Assembly (NCBI RefSeq): GCF_950295315.1
Contig: NC_080171.1
Location: 91,683,516 to 91,747,515, forward strand
Source of the DNA: Erinaceus europaeus
Lineage: Eukaryota; Chordata; Mammalia; Eulipotyphla; Erinaceidae
Direction: 5' to 3'
DNA: 64,000 nucleotides
In this document: in pieces, positions 22,960-35,345 of the stretch
Layout of the letters: every line of letters starts with the position of its first letter
Position numbering within the stretch: position 1 is the stretch's first letter
Notes under the pieces: model-generated
What the model was told of the DNA's origin: nothing
The model's database searches: none
Seen by the model: only the letters and a program-made list of their open reading frames with translations
Program-made: the position numbers and the translations under genes

Positions 22960-23120
22960 GAACAAGTACTTCAGAATTAGGAGTCTTGGTTCTTAGCTTA
23001 ATAATGCTGTACTGTGTAAACTTAAACAAGATAGTTAACCTCATCTATAAAGTGGGGACAATGATTATTTCAGGGAGTAAAGGTGAAGAACAAAGTTCAC
23101 ATATATGAAAAGGGGCTTTG
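22960..23120 (+). repeat. Ancient MIR-like SINE
   Basis: The TAACCTCATCTATAAAGTGG core followed by ACAATGATTATT and GGTGAAGAACAAAG follows the MIR core/3' pattern. Confidence 0.55.
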
Positions 23121-23151
23121 CAAACATTTCCATATAGAAATGTTAATTAAT

Positions 23152-23305
23152 GGTCAGGGAAGACAGCATAATGGTTATGTAAGACTTTCATGCCTAAGGT
23201 TCCAAGGTTCCAGGTTCAGTTCCCAACACCATTATAAACCAGGGCTGAGCAGTACTCTGGTCTCTCTCTCTCCTTCATTTGATAAAAAAATTAAAAAGAA
23301 AGGTT
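23152..23305 (+). repeat. SINE type D in the MEGF9 3'UTR
   Basis: ACAGCATAATGGTTATGTAA, CCAGGTTCAGTTCCCAAC, GGGCTGAGCAGTACTCTGG. Antisense to the transcript. Confidence 0.82.
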
Positions 23306-23416
23306 AAATAAGTCTAATATAATGTAATCTTTACTCTCAGGAGTTATCAGAAGATTATCTGTCTGTACATTGTCTAGGGCATTACCTCTAAACCCTGTGA
23401 ACTTAAGGGTCTCTCT

Positions 23417-23546
23417 CTTTTTTTTTTTTTAACCAGAACACTGTTCAGTTCTGGCTTATGGTGGTGTGGGGGATTGAACTTGGGACATTGGAGTCTCAGG
23501 CATGAGAGTCTGTTTGTATAATCATTATGTTATCTATCCTCTGCCC
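23417..23546 (-). repeat. SINE type D in the MEGF9 3'UTR
   Basis: T-run, AACCAGAACACTGTTCAG, GGATTGAACTTGGG, head ending ATCATTATGTTATCTATCC. Inverted relative to the copy at 23152. Confidence 0.82.
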
Positions 23547-25218
23547 AAAGGTCTCTTGAAAAGAGATGACCAAATTCTAGTTTTTCTCTGGGGAGGTCAG
23601 ACTGAGCCATCAAGCTGAATTTTTCAGATCTAATCTAATAAATTTGCTTTTTCCCCCACTATACTTGGCAATTTGCTATTCCTCCTAGTATATAACAATA
23701 ATAAACTTCTGAATATTTTTCCTGACTTACTTAATCTATAAACTGCTCATATCATTAAAAAAAATCAGAGAAACAGCTGATAAAACTCTAGGGAAAATTG
23801 CATCTAAAAGCATAAACTAACCATACCCTTCCACCTGTAGAACTATCCTCTGATGGGACAAGACAGAAGTGTAACAATGCAAAGAGATGGTAAACACCTC
23901 ATAGAATACAAATGGTAAGCTCTGTTCAAATATAGGAAGTATTTTTAGAGGAGAGGAAGGAATATAAATATTTCATAAACAGGGGATCCTAAAGTGATAT
24001 GATGGCTTTTGTTTTGGAACTAAAATATTTCTAATTCCTTTGGAAGACAATCTTTTACATCTTAAAAAAAATCCTTTTAATGTAAGTATGTTCAACATTA
24101 ATCTAAAATATATACTGAGTGGCTAATGTCTAAGTAGGTGAGTAATTTGGAGAGTCCAGCCTGTATTCCAGCTTAACAATCATTGACTACAAAATGTATT
24201 GCTTGAATCTACTGTAAGTCAAAGAACATATACCTTTAGATTCAGAAAGGAAAGAAAGATTAGAAACATTCAACCTCTTATAAATTTCAACAGTGCCCAA
24301 ACAGGGACTAAAAATGACCGATGCACACCAGAGTCCCAGCTCTAGCAATACTGCCATCTATTTTACAGTATTTTAACCAATTCCCACATTATTTTTTACA
24401 ACATCATTAACTGCTGTACAAATAAGTTCTAGATGATAAAATATGACATGATTTTTTTTTACAAATAGATACAAATACAATGCTAGCCAGATGTTCTATA
24501 TTATCTATATACATCTTAATTCTCTAGAGGCAGGAATTACAGTCTTTTACTTTTAGACAATTTATCATTTACAATGAGACCTTGAGGAAAGCCATCAGTT
24601 TCCTGCTCCTGGATGCTGCTTTCCCCTCTCTACCATTAGTAGCTTATCCTGTGCTTTAATCTTAAACTTGAGCAAAAATTCTGAGAGGAAAAATCAAGTC
24701 CTACTAAAGATCCTCTTGGTATTGTTCTGTCCCTATTCTAGAAACCATCAAGATGATTTATTGTGACACTGACCAAGTATCAGCTTTTCCTCAATGATGT
24801 TTTTAGTAGAGTAACATGGGTAACATTCCGGCCTTCTTAAAAAAAAAAATGTCTAGGAATGGAGATGAAGTCTTCTAGTAGTCCTTTCTCCTCCACAGCC
24901 ATTATCCTGTTACCAATGGTTGGATGAACACTTCCTTAAGAATCTATTTGGAGATTTAAGTGGATTTGGACTCCACTATAGAGCATAGTCTTTCTATACA
25001 CCCATGTGGCTTGGTACAAAAATATAATTTACTTCGAGTCCTTATTGACAATAAATGCTTTAAATCTTCACCGTCTAAGTAATAGACTAAGTGCATTACA
25101 AATTTATACCTGAAAATTCCAGATGCACTATATGCTTCTCAGCATACTCTACCCAGGCTTTGTCTGGCCCAGAGACCAACACTGTGGTCTGATAATCCAG
25201 AAGAACAGTTCTAGTTCC

Positions 25219-25713
<495 letters not shown>

Positions 25714-26114
25714 TTAGTTTTAAGAAACAATAAAAGAAATACACATGGAAGTGAAAACTGATATGAGATGTCAACATGATTTTCTGCTTTAATGTAATGC
25801 AAGCTAAAAATAATTTTTAAAATGTATATAGTAAAAAGAACCAGTTCCAGAAAGCTAGATTGTTACTAGATGCAATGTATAATGTCTAAGATTTTAATAA
25901 TATTAAGCTGAGGTAATTCTAATATTGGAGATTTTCTATCCTTCTTTACCAAAGAATAGACTCATAGGAATTCCTACAAAGGAAGTAAAAATGTCACAAC
26001 TTAGTTATAAATCACTTGGTTAAAAGTGACAGAGATAGATGACAATCATTTGAACATGTAATTCAACATGCATGATGGTGTTTCATAAGGATAAAATTCT
26101 TTTTTATAAAAACA

Positions 26115-26179
26115 CATTTCATTTATTTTATTATTATTTACTTTGGATAGAGACAGAGAGAAGTTAAGAGAGATGGGGG

Positions 26180-26210
<31 letters not shown>

Positions 26211-26319
26211 CCTGCAGCCCTACTTCACCACTTCTGAAGCTTCCTCACTACAGGTGAGGACTGGAGACTTGAACCCTGTAATGTGTATGCTCAACCAGGT
26301 ATACCATCACCTAGCCCTG
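26115..26319 (-). repeat. SINE type B with (GA)n
   Basis: GGATAGAGACAGAGAGAAGT, (AG)n, CCTGCAGCCCTACTTCACCA, head ending ATCACCTAGCCC. Confidence 0.85.
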
Positions 26320-26514
26320 CAAAATTCTTTTCTAAGGAGACAGAAAACAAAAAGAAAATCCTATTTGTAGCTACTTCCAAGACAGATAACATAATTGTAC
26401 AAAACTGATGTTGGTCAAGACAGACAAGTCTTCTTTGAATTGCATATATAGTAATCCTTCCTTTATGTGGGTTATAGGAATTTTATAATTAAGGTACTAT
26501 ATTTTGTATTTTTA

Positions 26515-26745
26515 ATGCAGCATAGTTCAGTGGAAACACCAATGGCTATGGCATCAACTAGAATTATGTGGCTGTAGATAAATAAGTCAATCTTTTTAAA
26601 ACTGAAGTTCCTTAAGTTTATAAGATGGGGGTAATACTACCTACTTTGTAGAGTTCTTCGGAGGGATTAATGAGACAATGTACTATGCAACATCCTCATA
26701 TTTAAAGTTTATAATTCTTGGCACATAGTAGTGATTTGACAAAAT
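26515..26745 (+). repeat. Ancient MIR-like SINE
   Basis: ATAAGATGGGGGTAATACTA, CTTCGGAGGGATTAATGAGA and TTGGCACATAGTAGTG follow the MIR consensus order. Confidence 0.65.
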
Positions 26746-27110
26746 GATTACTAATCTCAATATAATTTATCCCCATAGTCAGTCATATCAACTTATCCAA
26801 AAAGAGGCATATTTTATAGTATCAAATCACAACAAAATCACAAATAAGAAAAATTATCAAAGTCAGGTCAGGTTAGCTAAGTATGGACAAGCTATGCCTC
26901 CAATTGAGGAGAAATGAGTGACAGAATCTCCATGTCAGTGATAGGGTTGGCTCAATTTGAGTGTCTTATCCTTGTTCACCACAGAATAAGGCTATTGAGA
27001 AAACAGCACTAGGATGACACTTGCCACAGACCAATTGGCAATAGTACTCAGACCAATAGTCCAGTACTCAGCTTCTTTTAGAATAACAGAGTGATTGAAA
27101 AGAATGGTTT

Positions 27111-27295
27111 AAGAGCTGGATGGTGGCTCTCCCAATAGAGCACACATTATCATGTGCAAGAACCCAGGATCAAGTCCCAGACCCCAACAGCAAGGGGAAG
27201 CTTTGAGTGGTGAGGCAGTGCTGTAAATGTCTCTCATCTCTGTCTCTATTTCTATCTTCACCCTCTATCAAAAAAGAAAAGGAGGGGGGGGGAAA
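27111..27295 (+). repeat. SINE type B
   Basis: AGAGCTGGATGGTGGCTCTC, ATCATGTGCAAGAACCCAGG, CT body, ATCAAAAAAGAAAAGG tail. Confidence 0.75.
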
Positions 27296-27355
27296 GCCGC
27301 TGAGAACAGTGGGGTCTTGCAGACCCAAACCTTTCTCACTCACCTTGAATTTTTC

Positions 27356-27633
27356 TTTTTTAAATATTTATTTATTCCCTTTTGTTGCCCTTGTTGTTTT
27401 ATTGTTGTAGTTATATTGTTGTTGTTATTGATGTCGCCATTGTTGGATAGGACAGAGAGAGGAATGGAAGACAGAGAGAGGGAGAGAAAGAAAGACACCT
27501 GCAGACCTGCTTCACCGCCTGTGAAGCAACTCCCCAGTAGGTGGGGAGCCAGGGGCTTGAACCAGGATCCTTATGCCGGTCCTTGTGCTATGCGCCACCT
27601 ACGCTTAACCCACTGCGCTACTGCCCAACTCCC
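27356..27633 (-). repeat. SINE type A
   Basis: Complete A-type SINE with target-site duplication TCA(C/T)CTTGAATTTTT at 27340-27354 and 27634-27648. Confidence 0.92.
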
Positions 27634-27649
27634 TCATCTTGAATTTTTA

Positions 27650-28120
27650 ATCATTATTTTTATCTAAATGCTTACTGAAATTCCCTGTAAGAAAAATTTT
27701 ACCATATGAATAACTTAATTATGAACATAAAAATATATATTATTACTAGTTCTATCATAATTAATGGAAAAACTTATGCTCAAAGTGAGGACAGATACTA
27801 GAGAGTGTACTTGTTACTTGGCTGGAACTTCTAATCAGACAAGTTCCTACTGAAAAAGACCTTTAATGATCATTTGAAGTGATGAGAATACAAGAATCAA
27901 AGGAGAGAAAAACAAAACAATAAGACTTTAAAATTATTAACATAAAAATAAAAATACATGAATAGAAAATGTACAAACACTTTAGTGATTTTGTCTTGGT
28001 CCTCAAATTTCTGCAGTTAACTCTGTTGTGTCAGAAGAGTAGCAGGAATGGAGAAATCTCTTTAGGCAATTATCTATCAAAATAAACTTCCAGAAAACTC
28101 CTATGGTGGAATTGGAAGAT
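27650..28120. other. MEGF9 intron sequence, nothing recognised
   Basis: AT-rich intron between the last two coding exons. Beyond the intron 5' splice site I see no further signals. Confidence 0.4.
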
Positions 28121-28124
28121 TTTA

Positions 28125-28514
<390 letters not shown>

Positions 28515-28529
28515 CTACAATTAAAAGCA

Positions 28530-28710
28530 TGGGGCAGAGAGTAGATAGCATAATGATTATGCAAACAGACTCTGATGCCTGAGGTTCCAAAGTCCCAGGT
28601 TCAATCCCCCGTACCACCAAAAGCCAGAGCTGAATAGTGCTCTGGTAAAAAAAAAAAGGAAAAAAAAAAAAAAAAAAGGAAAGAAAGAAACAAACAAAGA
28701 AAAAGAAAAA
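28530..28710 (+). repeat. SINE type D with long A/G-rich tail
   Basis: GTAGATAGCATAATGATTAT, CCAGGTTCAATCCCCCGTAC. Target-site duplication AATTAAAAGCATG at 28517-28529 and about 28711-28723. Confidence 0.9.
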
Positions 28711-28746
28711 AATTAAAAGCATGAATCAATTGTCATAAAAAAGATG

Positions 28747-28870
28747 TAGGGGCAGAAAGATTGGTGGTACACTGGTAGTGCAACAGCCTGGAACACTAAA
28801 GTTCCCAGGCACACTCTCCAGTTCCACCATAAGTCAGAAGTGAGCAGCACTCTGCTAAAAACAAACAACA
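28747..28870 (+). repeat. SINE type D-like, diverged
   Basis: GGCAGAAAGATTGGTGGTAC, ACTCTCCAGTTCCACCATAA, GAGCAGCACTCTGC. The head differs from other D copies. Confidence 0.6.
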
Positions 28871-29124
28871 GTAACAAGGTTTATAATACTCCCTAACCTC
28901 TCAGATTTAAGAGACAGCCTACACCTTATTTACTAAGTGTTCTGTTTATGTGAAAATAATGGGGCCATCCATTATTTCAGGTAGTGAATGAAATAAATAT
29001 ACTTAGGTAAGGAATCTGAATGACTGTGAAGGGCTTTTAATCATGACAGATGTCATAAAATACAGTTCTAACAGCTTCCTCCATCTCTCCCACTTTACAT
29101 TGCTTTTGACTTAACATTTATTAT

Positions 29125-29195
29125 GCAAATAGCGTGACCTCAAGCAAGTCACTAAACTCTGAGCCTTAGCTTTTCCTATTTAAAATAAAGGCATT
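29125..29195 (+). repeat. MIR-like fragment
   Basis: GCGTGACCTCAAGCAAGTCA followed by CTAAACTCTGAGCCTTAG matches the MIR core. Confidence 0.65.
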
Positions 29196-29204
29196 GAACC
29201 AGAA

Positions 29205-29322
29205 GAAGAAGCAGCCACAGCTCCGCAGCCTCCTACAGTACAGTAGGGGCTAGAATTAAACCTGATTTGCACACACAGTAAAGCAGCACAATATCCAAAT
29301 ATGCTATTTTTTTGTCAGTCCC
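29205..29322 (-). repeat. SINE type E, partial
   Basis: GGGGCTAGAATTAAACCTGA and GCAGCACAATATCCAAATAT resemble the head half of E-type SINEs. Confidence 0.45.
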
Positions 29323-29339
29323 TATAGAAACTCTACTCT

Positions 29340-29808
29340 CTTTTTTTCCCCAAGGCTAAAATCTGATATGCAGGTGGGTCCAAGTTATTGTCTGGGGAGA
29401 TGATGTCATGGCTAGAAAAAGGACCAGAAAGCGGGATCAGGGAAGAGAGTAGCTCCCGAATATGGGAAAGGGGTATAAATATTGTTGACTGTAAACCCCA
29501 TCAATCTGACCTGATCTAGAGCCCATATTCAGCTTAGGAGCCTAAGTGACCTCTGCATCCCTGTAGACCTGAGCTCACATTCTGTGCTCATGAGTAGAAA
29601 CGTTCCAAGCTGCCCCAATATCAGGACCCATTTTTCTCAGGTGTAGCATAGAGTACGTTGTCCAGCCTCCCTTTGAAGGATGGAACATTCTCTACCATTG
29701 TTGATCCAAGTTGAGGGCTGGTGGTGGGAATTATGTGGAGTTGTACCCCTCTTATCCTATGATTTTGCCAGTGTTTCCTTTTTATAAATAAAAGAAAAAA
29801 AAAAAAAC
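29340..29808 (+). mobile_element. L1 3' end with 5' inversion
   Basis: 29354-29715 is L1 3'UTR in minus orientation (matches 17300-17650 as written). 29716-29808 is the plus-oriented 3' terminus (GGTGGGAATTATGTGGAGTT and poly(A)). CTCTACTCT flanks the whole unit at 29331-29339 and 29809-29817. Confidence 0.82.
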
Positions 29809-29819
29809 CTCTACTCTGA

Positions 29820-30230
29820 ATAGTGTGTGTGTTTCCAATAATTAACTCTTCCTGATTCTAATATTCTAACTAACATCCAGTACTTAGGCTTCCAATATAA
29901 ATGAGATAGTTTTAATTTGAAACAATAATGTATTCTACTTGGTCTGTCTTATTCTAATAGTATGCAATCTAGTAGTTATTTACTTTAATAATTAAAAAAA
30001 ATTAAAAATCTAAAATAGACTATTATTTCACTAATCTCTCCCAAAACTCTCTTTTGAAATGCAAATAATCCTTGTAGTAAAATATGCTTAGGTTTGGATG
30101 TTCCAATTATCTAAATGTTTGTCAACAGAAATATCACCATACTTCTCATCCTTTAAGTGGCAAGGATTTTTCCTTCCTTAGTTTAAATTTTCAGATTTAT
30201 TAACCAAGTTTACACTCATCCTATCCTTGA
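29820..30230. other. MEGF9 intron sequence, nothing recognised
   Basis: AT-rich, no repeat or open frame recognised. Confidence 0.4.
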
Positions 30231-30234
30231 GCTT

Positions 30235-30400
30235 TATCACTAACTCATTCAACAATTATTAGTTCTATCTACAGCAAACGGTAGAAGAAGAAGTTCTATC
30301 TACATGCTGGGAAGGTGAGTGAAAAGGGTTAATGTACAGACATGGTCTCTATTCTCTTCAAGTTCCCTAGAAAAGGCAAGCACTAAGCAAAAGATTTAAG
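30235..30400 (+). repeat. Ancient L2-like fragment
   Basis: CATTCAACAATTATTAGTTC, CATGCTGGGAAGGTGAGTG and CATGGTCTCTATTCTCTTCA follow the L2 3' consensus. Interrupted by the 18-bp insertion at 30274-30291. Confidence 0.5.
30274..30291 (+). mobile_element. 18-bp truncated insertion of the AGA-tailed element
   Basis: GCAAACGGTAGAAGAAGA lies between perfect 13-bp repeats AGTTCTATCTACA at 30261-30273 and 30292-30304. It matches the 3' end of the element at 36958-37137 at 17 of 18 positions. Confidence 0.75.
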
Positions 30401-30464
30401 CAAAGATAAAAGGCATTTAAGTTAATTGCTTTTATTAGTCAACATCTTTCATACTGATAGCTTC

Positions 30465-30687
30465 TTTAAAAATTTTTTTATTATCATTATTATTTATTGG
30501 ATAGAGACAGCCAGAACTTGATAGGTGGGGGGGGGGGGGAGAGAGAGGGAGCAAGACTGAGAGACACCTGTAGCACTGATTCACCACTCACAATGCTTTC
30601 CCCATGCAGGAGGAGACCCAGGATCAAACCTGGGTCCTTGAGCATTGTTACATGTACGCTTAACCAGGTACACCACCACCTGGCCCC
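30465..30687 (-). repeat. SINE type B
   Basis: GGATAGAGACAGCCAGAACT, G-run, ACACCTGTAGCACTGATTCA, head ending ACACCACCACCTGGCCCC. Confidence 0.88.
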
Positions 30688-30736
30688 AGAGTCAGTTTCT
30701 AAGTTTCAAACTTAATGAATTCATTCAGTGATTGAG

Positions 30737-30950
30737 TAATTATTTATTTTTATTGGATAAGACAGAGAGAAAATGAGAGGGGAGGAGAAGATAGAGAGGG
30801 GGAGAGAAAGACAGACACCAGCAAACACACTTCACTACTGGTGAAGTGACCCCATCTCTGCAGATATAGGGGCTGGAACCTAGATCCTTACACTGGGTCC
30901 TGGTACTTTGCACTATGTGCTTAAGCCGGTGCTCAACCCCCTCAGCAATT
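30737..30950 (-). repeat. SINE type A, diverged
   Basis: GGATAAGACAGAGAGAAAAT, ACACCAGCAAACACACTTCA, GGCTGGAACCTAGATCC, ending GCTTAAGCCGGTGC. Its head end is included in the tandem duplication. Confidence 0.75.
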
Positions 30951-31239
30951 ATTTATAAAGAAACTATCGTAAGCCAGGTCCTATATTGTAGATATGCAAA
31001 GGACGAATATATTTAAAATTTACTTAAGATAATAAAGGGAATCACTGTGTCTTCCCCCCCCCCCCCCATAGTACTTTGCACTATATGCTTAAGCCGGTGC
31101 TCAACCCCCTCAGCAATTATTTATAAAGAAACTATCATAAGCCAGGTCCTATATTGTAGATATGCAAAGGACGAATATATTTAAAATTTACTTAAGATAA
31201 TAAAGGGAATCACTGTGTCTTCCCCCCCCCCCCCCCACA
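30903..31239. repeat. Two-copy tandem duplication, about 168-bp unit
   Basis: The unit starts GTACTTTGCACTAT at 30903 and again at 31071. Both units end in a C-run. I see two substitutions between copies (TATGTGC/TATATGC and ATCGTAA/ATCATAA). Confidence 0.92.
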
Positions 31240-31309
31240 GGTTGGGAACAGGGGTTCGAACCTGGGTCCTTACATATTTAACTGGGTGTGCTCTGTCCTG
31301 AATTTGTAA

Positions 31310-31948
<639 letters not shown>

Positions 31949-32043
31949 TCAGTAGGCCAGTTTTGTACTGACTATAGGTTTGTATAATCCATGGCCTACC
32001 TATTCTGCATCAGCAAAGATCTGTAATTTTCTTTTTTCTTTTA

Positions 32044-32330
32044 AAAAATATTTATTTATTTTTTCCTTTTGTTGCCCTTGTTGTTCCATTGTTGTAGTTA
32101 TTATTGTTGTTGTTATTGATGTCACTGTTGTTAAGATAGGACAGAGAGAAATGGAGAGAGGAGGGGAAGACAGAGGGGGGGAGAGAAAGACACCTGCAGA
32201 CCTGCTTCACTGCCTGTGAAGTGACTCCCCTGCAGGTGGGGAGCTGGGGGCTTGAACTGGGATCCTTACTCTGGTCCTTGCGCTTTGCGCCACGTGTGCT
32301 TAACCTGCTGCACTACCGCCAGACTCTCTT
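32044..32330 (-). repeat. SINE type A
   Basis: Complete A-type SINE with target-site duplication AGATCTGTAATTTTC at 32018-32032 and 32331-32345. Confidence 0.92.
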
Positions 32331-32345
32331 AGATCTGTAATTTTC

Positions 32346-32785
32346 AAACACTGATAAGGTGTCAGTGGAACCAAAGCTCTGGATGCTATAGATCCAGGTA
32401 ACAAACTATTTGATACCTGATGTGAATGAGGGGTACATTATTTGCTAAACCACTGTAGCTATAAATCTGTTGAGATCCCTATCAGAGTGCTACACAGGGG
32501 AGACCTTGAGTGTTAGAGGAGACTTCTGGCGTTAACCTTCTTTCATCAGTGGCACCACCATGTGCAGACCCCCCCCCCCCATACCGGTTTGTTTTCAATA
32601 TCAAACTGTGCTGTTTTCTGTTAATATAAGCTGTCTTAAAATTCCTTTGCTTTATCTTGAATTAAACTAATAAAAAGGCCTTTTTATTCATAAAAAGTTT
32701 CTCAACCAGTGAAATCTTTACAATAGAGTTTTGTGGTGAGGCTATGAAATAAACTGACAACTACAACAAGACTTGAAATCAAAGA
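32346..32785. other. MEGF9 intron sequence, nothing recognised
   Basis: Contains a C-run near 32570. No repeat class or gene recognised. Confidence 0.35.
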
Positions 32786-33076
32786 AGGGGCTGGATGTTG
32801 GCACAACCGGTTAAGCACACACAGTACTATGTGCAAGAACCCGCTCAAGAGCCCAGGCTGGAGCCCCCACACTCCACCTGCAGCAGGGATGCTTCACAAA
32901 CAGGTCTACAGTTCTGCAGGTATTCAGGTCTGCAGGTGTCTATCTTTCTCTCTCCTTCTCTACCCTCCCTCCCCCAATTTCTCTCTGTCTGACAAAAAAT
33001 TCCTGCCAGGAGTAGTGTGTAGTCACAGTGCAGGCACTGAGCCCCAGTGATAATCCTGATGGAAAAAAAAAAAGCC
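32786..33076 (+). repeat. SINE type A with extended 3' end, diverged
   Basis: GGGGCTGGATGTTGGCACAA head, CTGCAGGTGTCTATCTTTCT twice in partial form, GCACTGAGCCCCAGTGATAA and an A-run. Confidence 0.8.
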
Positions 33077-33512
33077 ACCAAAAGAATGAAAATGTTAGCA
33101 TACATGTCAAATGTCAATTTTGTTAAATAATTACAGAAGAATTCCCCCAACACTATTAACTTATTAGAAAAGAAAGCTTTAAAAGTTTGTTTTCTGAACA
33201 CTTAGCTTTGAATTAAATCAAATTTGCATGTAAATAGCATCACTTATAACCATGTAATGCTAATTACATTTTTCACATATATTAACAAGAAAGTTTATTC
33301 TAAAACAGTGAGAAACAATTTAGGTAATAATTTCTCTCTACATTTTCTTATGTCTTTATTCTTCATCTTGCAACAATAAAAATAATTGAAAACACATACT
33401 AGGACACTGGAGATTTGGGCTCTAAAATAATCTTAAATTTCAATGTGTTCTGCATGTCAGAAAAATCAAAACCTACAGTATGTGTAAAATCTAATGCTCT
33501 CCCACTATTAAA

Positions 33513-33766
33513 ATGTCCAGTGGGGCCAGCATGTGACTGACCCAGTAGAATGTACACATTACTATGCATGAAGACCTGGGTTTGGTCCCTGGATCACCAT
33601 ATAGGAGTGACTGAGAGGTACAGGCAAGTTTTATAAGTGTGGTGCTATGGTCTCTGTCTCTGTCTCTCTCCCTCTCTATTTCTCCTTCCTATCTAAAAGG
33701 GAAAACAATAGCCACCAGGAGTGCGGCATTTGTGACACTGAGCCCCAGCAATAATTGGTAGGGGAA
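33513..33766 (+). repeat. SINE type B with extended 3' end
   Basis: GGGGCCAGCATGTGACTGAC, GGGTTTGGTCCCTGG, CT body, ACTGAGCCCCAGCAATAAT. Confidence 0.8.
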
Positions 33767-33954
33767 AATGTCCAATGTAAACAATTTTTAAGGTGAAAGT
33801 CTGCGTAAGTCCTAAAATTAACATACAACATCTTGAAAAAGGTTATTTTCTCTAACGGGGTATGAATATGTGAAGTAAGATGTGTTCCAGTAACATGCCA
33901 TCTGCCTGTGGCTAATGTAGCAGAGAGGTCCTGACACTACTTTCTATCTTTTTT

Positions 33955-34252
33955 AAAATTTTTAAATATTTATTTGCTTATTCCCTTTTGTTGCCCTTGT
34001 TTTTTTTTATTGTTGTGGTTATTATTGTTGTTGTTATTGATGTTGTCATTGTTGGATAGGATAGAGAGAAATGGTGAGAGGAGGGGAAGACAGAGAGGGG
34101 GAGAGAAAGATAGACACCTGCAGACTTGCTTCACTGCCCGGGAAGCGACCCCCCTGCAGGCAAGGAATGGGGGTTTGAACCAGGATCCTTTCACCGGTCC
34201 TTGCACTTTGCGCCACATGCGCTTAACCCACTACACTACCACCTGACTCCCA
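33955..34252 (-). repeat. SINE type A
   Basis: Complete A-type SINE. CACTAC(C)TTT flanks both sides (33937 and 34251). Confidence 0.9.
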
Positions 34253-34770
34253 CTACCTTTCAGCCACCAAGTTGCAGACGCTATCAAGATTCCATCCTGA
34301 CATCCCTGGACAGATGACCTCACCAATGTATCCTAGAATCTCACCTCTCCAGAGCCTTACCCTAACAGGGAGAGACCAAAACAGGCTGGTGGTATGGATC
34401 AATCTGCTAATGCCCATATCGAGCAGAGAAGCAATTACAGAAGCCAGAACTCCCACCTTTTGCACCCCAAACTCCCAGGGGGCAGAAATGACCAGAGAGC
34501 TCTGAACTCCAACTCAAGAAGAGGAATAAAGGTAGGATATTCAGAAGTAGTTATAGGTATAGGTGTGACTTAGAAAGGAAGAGAAGGCAGAACCATGGAG
34601 AAAAATGAGCATATAATAGTCAACCCGTATCTGTGACCTTGGGAGAATTACTACAGTTTCCCATGAGGGAATGGGGATACAGAACTCTGGTGGTGGGAAC
34701 GGTGTAGAATTATACCCTTGTTATCTTATAATTTTGAAAACCAATATTAAATCACTAGTAAAAGTTTTTT
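34253..34770 (+). mobile_element. L1 3' end, 5'-truncated
   Basis: Homologous to 6690-7276 (CAGCCACCAAGTTGCAGACG to ATACAGAACTCTGGTGGTGG and TTAAATCACTAGTAAAAG). Confidence 0.8.
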
Positions 34771-35165
34771 TAAACATGGCAAATGTAGCTGTTTTTAATA
34801 CTTTGCTCATGCAATGTCACTAGACCTATCTGTTTATTACATATTTTAATAATATTCTAGATAAAATTCAAACTCTTACACTTATCATAACATAATTTCT
34901 TAAATAATTTCTACCAGGATACTTGATTTTTTTTTCAAGAGAACTTATTTCTCTTTTATGCCATATCTTGTTATGAGATGTCAATAGAAAAAAAAATAAA
35001 CCATACACCGTATGGTCTTGTCAATTTTTTCATTTTATAAATAAATAAATTAAGAAAAAAATTAAAAATACAAAATAAACCATACATGGTAAATGTTATA
35101 TTAAGAGTGAAAAAAATGTCTGAGGATAAAACTCGTTAATTCATTAATTAACTCTGCACTACTTT
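34771..35165. other. MEGF9 intron sequence, nothing recognised
   Basis: AT-rich, no repeat recognised. Confidence 0.35.
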
Positions 35166-35345
35166 AAAAGTAGCATGACCTGGGTTGAAGTGACCTTATT
35201 ATGCACTGGACCCAGGTTCAAGCTCCAACATCACCCGGGAGCACCACAACAGCAGGTAAAGGTCCAGTACTGTTCAACCTGCCTATCTATTTTAGTGGGG
35301 GGGAAAAAAAGGAGTCCAGGACTAATGAAATCATGCATTTGTGAG
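35166..35345 (+). repeat. SINE type F-like, diverged
   Basis: GACCCAGGTTCAAGCTCC B-box-like segment, GGAGCACCACAACAGCAGG, then G-runs. Similar in plan to 14813 and 63034. Confidence 0.45.

Larger units (their letters stand above)
20620..25218 (-). other. MEGF9: Probable 3'UTR of MEGF9
   Basis: About 4.6 kb following the MEGF9 stop, AT-rich and relatively poor in young repeats (three D-type SINEs and one MIR) compared with the SINE-dense flanks. That is what a constrained long 3'UTR would look like. Its length fits my recollection of a roughly 4-kb 3'UTR in other mammals. The end is inferred from the AATAAA at 20644-20639. No RNA evidence is available, and shorter isoforms using other AATAAA copies are possible. 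Confidence 0.6.

Noticed and set aside
29195..29215. Third copy of the AGA-tailed element (AGAAGAAGAAG near 29200)
   Set aside because: The preceding sequence does not match the element's 3' end and I see no flanking direct repeat.
30903..31239. CRISPR-like or satellite array
   Set aside because: Only two units, no spacers, in a mammalian intron. It is a simple tandem duplication.
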